Source: an uncultured Clostridia bacterium
GTDB taxonomy: Bacteria; Bacillota; Clostridia; TANB77; CAG-508
Direction: 5' to 3'
Assembly: GCA_934121885.1 (NCBI GenBank)
Contig: CAKOVH010000002.1
Location: 62,001 to 126,000, forward strand
Length of the DNA stretch: 64,000 nucleotides
A program made the translations under genes and the position numbers. Position 1 is the stretch's first letter. Each line of letters starts with the position of its first letter. The notes under the pieces are model-generated. The model saw only the letters and a list, made by a program, of their open reading frames with translations, searched no databases and was not told where the DNA came from. This document shows, in pieces, positions 39,841 through 47,140 of the stretch.

Positions 39841-40667
39841 TCACTTGATCTTCTTTAAAAACTTTTTATTTTCTTTTTCTAATTGTTTTAAACTCTTTTT
39901 AGGCGTTGGTAATTCTTCTGGCATAGTTCCACCATTTTTAGCAATTACTTCTCTTATATTTTTTCCAATGTTATAATGAGCTATATTTGCCTCATTTTCA
40001 GTTTGTATATTATCTTTTTTTAGTTTTGTTCTGTTTGTGATATTCTAAATAAATTTGCTATTAGTTCATCACTTCCCATATTGTCTAAAATATCTTCTCT
40101 ATATCTTAACCCTTTTCTTTTAGCAATATCATCAGCTGTTTCTCCATTATATAATCCTCTATAACCATAATTATGAAATTTATTAAAGTTTTTAACTCCC
40201 GATTTTTTAGCAGTCTGATTAAGTGAATAATTTCCTTTTCTTGTTAAATCTCTTTGATAAATTCTTTTTTCATCTTCTGTTAGTGAGCTATATTCTTTTT
40301 CTGTAATTTCTTGTTTTCTAGTTTGAACTGCAAAATATGTTTGAGCAAGAGCAATTACTTTTTTTCTACTGTCTCCATTTTGAGCTATTAAATAACAAGC
40401 ATAACGAGATAATTTATAGTCTTCTATAAATTCTTCTTTTCCTTTTCCAGAAATTATTGGCTTCCTAACATCAGGAAAGCAATCTTTTGCTGAAATTCCA
40501 CTGTTCTCACACGCTACTATTGCTTTTTTAATTACTTTTTTAAAGTTTTCCCATTTAGAGTATTGCAAAATAGGCATAAGTTCTCTAGCATACCAAAATT
40601 CAACACCATTTTCATCAATATGTTTGATATTTTCAAATGATTCATTATTTTTTTCTACATTGTTCAA
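39841..40667 (-). pseudogene. dinD: DinD-like DNA-damage-inducible protein, split by a -1 frame break
   Basis: The N-terminal part has the DinD/BRO-like core (ENGVEFWYARELMPILQYSKW, DYKLSRYACYLIAQNGD). The first frame ends at TAA 40020-40022 after SQTEQN, but a -1 step at the A4 run (40024-40027) continues as KLKKDNIQTENEANIAHYNI and GGTMPEELPTPKKSLKQLEK to a TGA at 39841-39843, matching the conserved DinD C-terminus. The most likely start is TTG 40667 with GGAGAT upstream. DinD interferes with RecA in E. coli. A LexA-like box overlaps its promoter. The break is either a one-base loss in a homopolymer or a sequence error, and no CGG codon is involved. Confidence 0.8.
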
Positions 40668-40716
40668 TAATATCATCTCCATTTCATAATATTTTATTTT
40701 ATATACTATAAATACT

Positions 40717-40745
40717 ATTATAAAACAAATGTTTGCAAAAGTCAA
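40717..40745 (-). promoter_or_regulatory. dinD promoter
   Basis: On the minus strand TTGACT (40740-40745), a 17-base spacer and TATAAT (40717-40722). The spacer holds a LexA-like palindrome. Confidence 0.7.
40722..40735. promoter_or_regulatory. LexA (SOS) box overlapping the dinD promoter
   Basis: On the minus strand CAAACATTTGTTTT has the AAC-N4-GTT core of the Gram-positive LexA site (consensus CGAAC-N4-GTTCG), placed between -10 and -35. This fits a DNA-damage-inducible gene. Confidence 0.65.
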
Positions 40746-40795
40746 TTATTTTATTTATTAAATTTTCATATTATTATTTAATATTTTGAATGGAC

Positions 40796-40832
40796 AAAAA
40801 AATGTACCTACTTTTATAAAAGTAGGTACTTT
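40796..40832 (-). terminator. Terminator of the tRNA operon
   Basis: On the minus strand AAGTACCTAC pairs with GTAGGTACATT, followed by T7 (A7 at 40796-40802 on the plus strand). Confidence 0.85.
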
Positions 40833-40910
40833 ATAAATTTATTAGATATTCGTTATATGTTTTCTAAAACAAAAATATTATCAAAACAATAAAAGTCTTG
40901 ATAATACTTA

Positions 40911-40997
40911 TGGTGGGCAGGGATGGATTCGAACCATCGTACTCGTATGAGAACAGATTTACAGTCTGCCGCCTTTAGCCACTCGGCCACCTACCCA
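40911..40997 (-). tRNA. tRNA-Tyr (anticodon GTA)
   Basis: The minus strand folds as a class II tRNA of 87 bases with a long variable arm, anticodon GTA in CTGTAAATC, T-arm GGTTCGAATCC and an encoded CCA. The acceptor is TGGGTAG/CTGCCCA. Confidence 0.93.
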
Positions 40998-41019
40998 AAT
41001 ATTAAGTTAAAAAAATAAA

Positions 41020-41096
41020 TGGTGCGCCCTCAAGGATTCGAACCTTGGACCCACCGGTTATGAGCCGGTTGCTCTGACCAACTGAGCTAAGGGCGC
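41020..41096 (-). tRNA. tRNA with anticodon CAT (elongator Met or lysidine-modified Ile2)
   Basis: A 77-base cloverleaf with acceptor GCGCCCT, D-arm AGCTCAGTTGGTCAGAGC, anticodon CAT in GGCTCATAACC, T-arm AGGTTCGAATCCT and an encoded CCA. It lies 22 bases upstream of tRNA-Tyr in the same transcript. Initiator features (C1:A72 mismatch, three G:C pairs in the anticodon stem) are absent. Confidence 0.92.
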
Positions 41097-41113
41097 AACT
41101 CAATGCAAGTATT

Positions 41114-41142
41114 AGTATAAAACATTTATAGAAATATGTCAA
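41114..41142 (-). promoter_or_regulatory. Promoter of the tRNA operon
   Basis: On the minus strand TTGACA (41137-41142), a 17-base spacer and TATACT (41114-41119). Confidence 0.75.
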
Positions 41143-41172
41143 TACTTTTTCACAAAAAATTCACAGTAAATT

Positions 41173-41199
41173 TTAGCAATATATATTGACAATTGCTAA
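41173..41199. promoter_or_regulatory. CIRCE-like operator 1
   Basis: TTAGCA-N15-TGCTAA, with the arms extending to TTTTAGCAAT/ATTGCTAAAA, has the exact spacing of CIRCE (TTAGCACTC-N9-GAGTGCTAA). It covers the -35 box of the hrcA promoter. Confidence 0.75.
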
Positions 41200-41212
41200 A
41201 AATGGATATAAT
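41186..41212 (+). promoter_or_regulatory. Heat-shock promoter of hrcA-grpE-dnaK-dnaJ
   Basis: TTGACA (41186-41191) and TATAAT (41207-41212) are separated by 15 bases, shorter than usual. The -35 lies inside CIRCE-like site 1. Confidence 0.6.
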
Positions 41213-41223
41213 ATATATAAAGT

Positions 41224-41250
41224 TTAGCAGTCAATACATGACATTGCTAA
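41224..41250. promoter_or_regulatory. CIRCE-like operator 2
   Basis: TTAGCA (41224-41229), 15 bases, TGCTAA (41245-41250). It lies just after the expected transcription start and before the hrcA ribosome site. Inner arms are degenerate relative to classic CIRCE. Confidence 0.75.
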
Positions 41251-41264
41251 AAGAAGGTGTAAAA

Positions 41265-42267
41265 GTGGATAATAGAAAGAAAAAAATATTACAAGCAATT
41301 GTAGAAGAATACATTAACACAGCAGAACCAGTAAGCTCACGGAAGCATAGTAAAAAAATATGAACTAGATTTAAGTAGTGCAACAATAAGAAATGAAATG
41401 GCAGAACTTGAAAAAGCAGGTTATTTAGAAAAACCACATACATCTAGTGGAAGAGTACCATCTGCCAAAGGATATCGTTTATATGTTAATGAATTATTAA
41501 ATGACCAAAATATAAGTTTAGATGAAATAAAATATATCCAGTCAAAATTAGAAACAAGAGTTAATGAAATAGAAGAACTTACTAAAATTGCAACGAGTAC
41601 ATTATCTGAGGTTACACATTATACAACAGTAGCCATTGGACCAAGAACTCAAATGCAAAATATAGAAGAAATAAAATTTGTGTTATTAGGAACAAGAATG
41701 CTAATGGCTGTAATATTAACTGATAGTGGAATTATTAAAGAAAGCATTATAAAGTTTGATGAGGATATATCTAATGAGCAAGTAGAAACATTAAATTTCA
41801 TATTTAATAACAAACTTAAAGGTAAGCCTTTAGAAGCAATAGATAAGCCACTAGAAGAATATATTTTCTCACATATGAATTATAGTTTAAATGTAATAAA
41901 ACCAATTATGGAGCAATTAAAAAAGACTATAAATTATGAAAATAAAATATATCTAGAAGGTGCCAACAAAGCTTTCGAGTTACCAGAGTTCAAGAGTTTG
42001 GATGTCGTTAAAAACTTTATAAATGTTATTGATCAAAAGGATATTGTAACCGATTTATTAAGTACAGGGTTTGCAGATGATATTAATGTTTATATTGGAA
42101 ATGAGAATGAAAATGAACAGTTAAAAGACTTTAGTATAGTTACATTTAAACATAGATATAAAAACAAAGACTTAGGAACAATAGGAATTATTGGACCAAC
42201 TAGAATGGATTATTCAAAAGTTATTTCAGTTATGAAATATATCAGTAAAAAATTAAGTGGTGAATAA
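41265..42267 (+). CDS. hrcA: Heat-shock repressor HrcA, with a +1 frame break after 25 codons
   Basis: HrcA binds CIRCE and represses chaperone operons. The GTG at 41265 follows AGAAGG and gives VDNRKKKILQAIVEEYI, a typical start. The winged helix ends its first frame at TGA 41361, after an in-frame CGG at 41340-41342. A +1 step there gives EPVSS-(G or R)-SIVKKYELD, SSATIRNEMAELEKAGYLEK and HTSSGRVPSAKGYRLYV, all highly conserved, then a GAF-like domain to 42267. The +1 frame is blocked by TAA just upstream (41332-41334), so the shift must occur within about nine codons around CGG. The gene heads an intact operon, which argues against simple decay. Confidence 0.88.
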
Positions 42268-42299
42268 TAATTTAATATATATAAGAAAGAAGGTATAAA

Positions 42300-42818
42300 A
42301 TGGCTGAAAAGAAGGAAAATAACAAAGAAGAACTTAAAGAAAATAACAAAAATAGTGATGAAATTATAGAATTAAAAAAAATAATTGATTCACAAAAAAT
42401 TGAACTTGCAGAAACAGATGATAGACTAAAAAGAGTAGCAGCAGAGTTTGATAATTATAAAAAAAGAAGTACAAAAGAAAGAGAAACAATGCACAGCTCA
42501 CTTGTATCAGACATTGTATCAGGTTTCTTACCTGTAGTTGATAACTTAGAAAAAGCATTACAAGCAAATACAGAAGATGAAAATTACAAACAAGGAATTG
42601 AACTTGTATTAAAACAATTTAAAGATGTACTTACAGCTAATGGAGTAAAAGAAATAGAGGCAGATACAGGTACACCATTTGATCCAGAATTGCACGAAGC
42701 AGTTGCATCTGTTGCAGATGAAAATCTTGGAGAAAAAGAAATTAAAGAAGTATACAGAAAAGGCTATATTATTGGTAGCAAAGTAATAAGACATTCTATG
42801 GTAGTTGTAGCAAACTAA
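42300..42818 (+). CDS. grpE: Nucleotide exchange factor GrpE
   Basis: The 172-residue protein has a charged N-terminus, a long coiled-coil helix (about residues 20-75) with the family motif RVAAEFDNYKKRSTKERE, and the beta-wing domain with PVVDNLEKAL, GVKEIEADTGTPFDPELHEAV and KVIRHSMVVVAN at the end. It releases ADP from DnaK. It follows hrcA by 32 bases with AAGAAAGAAGG as ribosome site. Confidence 0.95.
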   Translation: MAEKKENNKEELKENNKNSDEIIELKKIIDSQKIELAETDDRLKRVAAEFDNYKKRSTKERETMHSSLVSDIVSGFLPVVDNLEKALQANTEDENYKQGIELVLKQFKDVLTANGVKEIEADTGTPFDPELHEAVASVADENLGEKEIKEVYRKGYIIGSKVIRHSMVVVAN

Positions 42819-42896
42819 GATATGTCTAAACAATGTTTTTAATTTTAATTTATATATAGACCAAATAGTAAGGTCAAAAGAAAGGAAGTTTTTTAT

Positions 42897-44747
42897 ATGG
42901 GAAAAATTATAGGAATCGATTTAGGAACAACAAATTCATGTGTTGCAGTAATGGAAGGTGGAGAACCAGTTGTAATTCCTAATGCTGAAGGAAATAGAAC
43001 AACACCATCAGTTGTTGCTTTTTCAAAAAATGGAGAAAGATTAGTAGGGCAAATTGCAAAACGTCAAGCTGTTACTAATCCAGATAACACAGTTATATCA
43101 ATCAAAAGAGATATGGGAACAAATAGAAAAGTAAAAATAGAAGGTGACGAATTTTCACCACAAGAAATTTCAGCAATGATACTTCAAAAATTAAAAGCAG
43201 ATGCTGAAAATTATTTAGGACAACAAGTAACACAAGCTGTTATCACAGTACCAGCATACTTTAGTGATAGCCAAAGACAAGCTACAAAAGATGCAGGAAA
43301 AATAGCAGGACTTGAAGTATTAAGAATTATTAATGAACCAACAGCAGCAGCGTTAGCATTTGGTATGGATAAAGAAGATCAAGATCAAAAAATTATGATT
43401 TACGATTTAGGTGGAGGAACATTTGATGTATCTATTCTAGATATTGGTGATGGTGTATTTGAAGTCCTAGCAACAAACGGAAATACAAGACTTGGTGGAG
43501 ATGACTTTGATGAAAGAATTATTAATTATTTAGTAGATGAATTCAAAAAATCAAATGGAATTGACTTAAGAACAGATAAAATGGCTATGCAACGTTTAAA
43601 GGAAGCAGCTGAAAAAGCTAAAATAGAGCTTTCAGGAATGCAACAAACACAAATTAACTTACCATTTATTACAGCAGATGCTAACGGACCAAAACACTTA
43701 GATGTTACATTAACAAGAGCAAAATTTGAAGAATTGATTAGTGACTTAATAGAAGCTACTAAAATACCAGTTCAAAACGCTTTAAAGGATGCAGGAATTA
43801 CAGCTGCAGATTTACACAAAGTATTATTAGTTGGTGGATCTACAAGAGTTCCAGCTGTTCAAGAAGCAGTTAAAAAGATAACAGGAAAAGAACCAGATAA
43901 AGGAATTAACCCAGACGAATGTGTTGCTATTGGTGCAGCAATTCAAGGTGGTGTTCTTTCAGGAGATGTAAAAGACTTAGTATTATTAGACGTAACACCA
44001 TTATCATTAGGTATTGAAACATTAGGTGGAGTATTTACAAAATTAATTGAAAGAAATACAACAATACCAACTAAGAAATCACAAGTATTCTCAACAGCAG
44101 CAGATGGACAAACAAGTGTTGAAATTCACGTTTTACAAGGTGAAAGAGAAATGGCTGCATATAACAAAACATTAGGAAGATTCCAATTAACAGGAATTCC
44201 AGCAGCACCTCGTGGAGTACCTCAAATTGAAGTAACATTCGATATTGATGCAAATGGTATAGTTCACGTATCTGCAAAAGATATGGCAACAGGAAACAGT
44301 CAACAAGTTGCAATTACAGCAAGCACAAACTTATCAGATGAAGATATCGATAAAGCTGTTAAAGATGCAGAAGCACATGCAGCAGAAGATAAAAAGAGAA
44401 AAGAAGAAATTGAAGTAAGAAATAATGCTGAAAGTTTAGTATATAATTGCCAAAAGACAATAAATGATTTAGGTGATAAGATTAGTGGAGAAGAAAAAGC
44501 TAAAGCTGAAACTGAAATTGAAAATGTTAAAAAGGCATTAGATGGAACAGATGTTGAAGCTATTAAATCTGCAACAGAAAAATTAACAACAGTATTTTAT
44601 TCTATATCTGAAAAACTATATTCTCAAACTGCAGGTGCTGCAAATGCCGGACAAGAAGGAACTGCAAATACAGAAGGACCAAAAGCTGATGCAAATGGAA
44701 ATGTATATGATACAGATTACAAAGTTGAAGGCGAAGATAATAAATAA
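42897..44747 (+). CDS. dnaK: Hsp70 chaperone DnaK
   Basis: The 616-residue chaperone begins GKIIGIDLGTTNSCVAVMEG, has VPAYFSDSQRQATKDAG, IYDLGGGTFDVS (phosphate 2 loop) and LLVGGSTRVPAVQ in the ATPase domain, the linker DVTPLSLGIETLGG, and a substrate-binding domain with helical lid. Its length is slightly short of E. coli DnaK, as in other Firmicutes. It folds and protects proteins with DnaJ and GrpE, all encoded here in the class I heat-shock order hrcA-grpE-dnaK-dnaJ. Confidence 0.98.
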   Translation: MGKIIGIDLGTTNSCVAVMEGGEPVVIPNAEGNRTTPSVVAFSKNGERLVGQIAKRQAVTNPDNTVISIKRDMGTNRKVKIEGDEFSPQEISAMILQKLKADAENYLGQQVTQAVITVPAYFSDSQRQATKDAGKIAGLEVLRIINEPTAAALAFGMDKEDQDQKIMIYDLGGGTFDVSILDIGDGVFEVLATNGNTRLGGDDFDERIINYLVDEFKKSNGIDLRTDKMAMQRLKEAAEKAKIELSGMQQTQINLPFITADANGPKHLDVTLTRAKFEELISDLIEATKIPVQNALKDAGITAADLHKVLLVGGSTRVPAVQEAVKKITGKEPDKGINPDECVAIGAAIQGGVLSGDVKDLVLLDVTPLSLGIETLGGVFTKLIERNTTIPTKKSQVFSTAADGQTSVEIHVLQGEREMAAYNKTLGRFQLTGIPAAPRGVPQIEVTFDIDANGIVHVSAKDMATGNSQQVAITASTNLSDEDIDKAVKDAEAHAAEDKKRKEEIEVRNNAESLVYNCQKTINDLGDKISGEEKAKAETEIENVKKALDGTDVEAIKSATEKLTTVFYSISEKLYSQTAGAANAGQEGTANTEGPKADANGNVYDTDYKVEGEDNK

Positions 44748-44765
44748 TTAAATGCAAATAAAGGG

Positions 44766-44791
44766 AAGTGAGAGGTAAATGCTTCTCACTT
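44766..44791 (+). promoter_or_regulatory. Hairpin between dnaK and dnaJ
   Basis: AAGTGAGA (44766-44773) pairs with TCTCACTT (44784-44791) without a T-tract. It is likely a processing or stability element giving different amounts of DnaK and DnaJ. Confidence 0.55.
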
Positions 44792-44838
44792 TCTACATAA
44801 TATAAACAAAATACAAATGTTTATAGGAAGGGTATAAA

Positions 44839-46002
44839 ATGGCAAATAAGGACTATTATGAAATATTAGGAGTTGAAAAAACTGCAACAGATGAGGAATT
44901 AAAAAAAGCATATAGAAAGCTTGCAAAGAAATATCATCCTGATGCAAATCCTGATAATAAAAAGGAAGCAGAGGCTAAGTTTAAAGAGGTTAATGAGGCA
45001 TATGAAACATTGTCTAATCCTCAAAAAAGACAAATGTATGATAGATTTGGAACAGCTGATCCACAAGGATTTGGAGGAGCTGGAGGCCCATTTGGAGGTC
45101 AAAATGGATACTATTCATATTCAACATCTGGTTTTGATGGATTTAGTGATTTTGGAGACTTAGGAGATATTTTTTCATCAATTTTTGGTGGAGGATTTTC
45201 TGGAAGAAGTTCTTCAAGAACAAGTCAAGGACCTAGAAAAGGAGCTGATTTAAGGTATGACTTAGAGATAAGTTTTGAAGAAGCTTTTTTAGGAACAGAA
45301 AGATATGTAAATATTAATAGAAATGAAACTTGCCAAACCTGCCATGGTGAAGGTGCTAAACCTGGTACATCAAAACAAAAATGTAGTGTGTGTGGTGGAA
45401 CAGGTCAAATAAAGCAAACTCAAACAACAATATTAGGACAAATGCAAACTGTAAAAACTTGCTCAAATTGTAATGGAACAGGTGAAATAATTCCTGACCC
45501 ATGTATGGATTGTAAAGGAAAAGGAACAGTAAGAAAACAAATTAGAATTTCTGTAAAAATACCAGCAGGTATTGATGAGAATCAGACTATTGTTTTAAGA
45601 GGAGAAGGAGAACCAGGAGAAAAGGGTGGACCAAAAGGAGACTTATACATAACTGTCCATTTAAAAAAGCATTCTATATATACAAGAAAAGGTCAAGATG
45701 TATACTGTGAGGTACCAATAACATTTACCCAGGCAACATTAGGTGCAGATCTTGTTATTCCAATGGTTGATGGAAGTAAGGAAACTTACCGTATTCCAGA
45801 AGGAACACAAAGTGGAACTAAATTTACAATAAGATCAAAAGGATTTAAGAACTTAAATACTGGTTCACAAGGAAGTTTTATATTCACAGTTATTGTTCAA
45901 ATTCCAAAGAGATTATCTAAAGAACAAAGAGATATTTTAGTAGAACTTGCAAAAACTATGAATGAACAACCACCTATAAAGAAAAGAGGAATTTTTGGGT
46001 AA
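44839..46002 (+). CDS. dnaJ: Co-chaperone DnaJ
   Basis: The 387-residue protein has the J domain (DYYEILGVEKTATDEELKKA, catalytic HPD in KYHPDANP), a G/F-rich segment (about residues 75-130), and four zinc-finger repeats CQTCHGEG, CSVCGGTG, CSNCNGTG and CMDCKGKG. The C-terminal substrate domain has LRGEGEPGEKGGPKGDLYI. It stimulates the DnaK ATPase. It is last in the heat-shock operon and ends at a terminator. Confidence 0.97.
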   Translation: MANKDYYEILGVEKTATDEELKKAYRKLAKKYHPDANPDNKKEAEAKFKEVNEAYETLSNPQKRQMYDRFGTADPQGFGGAGGPFGGQNGYYSYSTSGFDGFSDFGDLGDIFSSIFGGGFSGRSSSRTSQGPRKGADLRYDLEISFEEAFLGTERYVNINRNETCQTCHGEGAKPGTSKQKCSVCGGTGQIKQTQTTILGQMQTVKTCSNCNGTGEIIPDPCMDCKGKGTVRKQIRISVKIPAGIDENQTIVLRGEGEPGEKGGPKGDLYITVHLKKHSIYTRKGQDVYCEVPITFTQATLGADLVIPMVDGSKETYRIPEGTQSGTKFTIRSKGFKNLNTGSQGSFIFTVIVQIPKRLSKEQRDILVELAKTMNEQPPIKKRGIFG

Positions 46003-46015
46003 ACTAAATATTGAC

Positions 46016-46044
46016 AAAAAAGTGTAGAATTCTACACTTTTTTT
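46016..46044 (+). terminator. Terminator of the heat-shock operon
   Basis: AAAAAGTGTAGAATTCTACACTTTTTTT is a near-perfect palindrome with a T7 tail. Confidence 0.9.
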
Positions 46045-46096
46045 GCATATTATATATTAATAGTATCAATTTTGATGCTATTAGGGGGTGGCAAAT

Positions 46097-46336
46097 ATGT
46101 TTGACAATGATTGTTATTGTAAACCAAATAGAGCATGCTCTAAGCCAGTTATTGCATTAATTATTGCGTTAATTACATTTGTAGTGGGTATACTTGTAGG
46201 AGCTTTAACAGGAATATTTTCTGCTTTAGGCTTAGGTGCATTTGTAGCAATACTTGCAATTTTAATTATACTATTAATAATACAAATAATTTTAGCAATA
46301 TGCTGTATAAAGCCAAAACATGATAAATGCTGTTAA
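46097..46336 (+). CDS. Small cysteine-ended membrane protein, unknown
   Basis: The 79-residue protein has an N-terminal cysteine cluster (CYC, then AC), two hydrophobic segments (about residues 17-38 and 44-68) rich in I, L, A and G, and a C-terminal cysteine cluster (CC...CC). I do not recognise the family. The ATG at 46097 is preferred because AGGGGG is eight bases upstream. It is monocistronic, with native composition. The paired cysteines could bind metal or form disulphides, which is only inference. Confidence 0.7.
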   Translation: MFDNDCYCKPNRACSKPVIALIIALITFVVGILVGALTGIFSALGLGAFVAILAILIILLIIQIILAICCIKPKHDKCC

Positions 46337-46343
46337 TAAAATG

Positions 46344-46378
46344 AAAAAAGGATATACTAAAACGTATATCCTTTTTTA
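46344..46378. terminator. Bidirectional terminator
   Basis: AAAAAGGATATAC pairs with GTATATCCTTTTT between the small membrane gene and the convergent pflA. Confidence 0.88.
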
Positions 46379-46383
46379 TTTAT

Positions 46384-47109
46384 TTAAATTAAATTCCGTA
46401 AAATTTGTTTTGCTCTTTGAACATCTTCACTTGTTGCAGTAGGAACTCCTTCTAATTCGTATTTACATCCAAGTTCGCTCCATTTAAATTTACCTAAGTC
46501 ATGATAAGGAAGAATTTCTATTTTCTTAACAGTTTTTAATTCTGAAATAAATTCTTTTAAATTTTTTAGGTCTTCTTCTTTATCTGTATAACCAGGCACT
46601 AATACTTGCCTAATCCACATATCTTTACCATGTTCACTTAAATATCTTGCAAATTCTAACTCTTTTTTGTTAGAAACGCCTGTTAAGTCTTTGCAGATTT
46701 CGTCATTAATACATTTTATATCTAATAAAAATAAATCAGTTAAATCAATTAATTTTTTTAGATTTTCAGTAATTGTAAAGGAACCAGAAGTATCAATTGC
46801 AGTATGAATTTTGTTTTCTTTTAATTTTGTGAATAGCTCTATTAAAAAATCTAGTTGTAAAAGAGGTTCTCCACCGCTAACAGTAACTCCTCCATCAGAT
46901 ACTGAAAAATAATTTTTGTATCTCAATATTTTGGCAACAAGTTCGTCTGATGTATATTCCATACCACCATTTAAATCCCATGTGTCTCTGTTATGACAGT
47001 ATTTACAACGAAGTGCACAACCCTGCATAAATATAACAAATCTAAGACCAGGACCATCAACTGCACCAAATGATTCAAAAGAGTGAACTCTTGCAATTCT
47101 TTGTTCCAT
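46384..47109 (-). CDS. pflA: Pyruvate formate-lyase activating enzyme
   Basis: This radical SAM enzyme has the cluster motif CKYCHN preceded by IFMQGCALR, then GGVTVSGGEPLLQ (SAM contact). It installs the glycyl radical on PflB in the cytoplasm and needs reduced flavodoxin or ferredoxin. It lies 32 bases downstream of pflB with AGGAGG before the ATG. The fifth codon from the end is CGG (46396-46398), the only CGG I found in a native gene without an obvious frame break. Read normally the chain ends QILRNLI, whereas a +1 step there ends it QILGI at TAA 46389-46391. Both endings are plausible. Confidence 0.95.
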   Translation of the reverse strand: MEQRIARVHSFESFGAVDGPGLRFVIFMQGCALRCKYCHNRDTWDLNGGMEYTSDELVAKILRYKNYFSVSDGGVTVSGGEPLLQLDFLIELFTKLKENKIHTAIDTSGSFTITENLKKLIDLTDLFLLDIKCINDEICKDLTGVSNKKELEFARYLSEHGKDMWIRQVLVPGYTDKEEDLKNLKEFISELKTVKKIEILPYHDLGKFKWSELGCKYELEGVPTATSEDVQRAKQILRNLI

Positions 47110-47140
47110 TACATTTCCTCCTAAGGTTAATTAGCTTATA

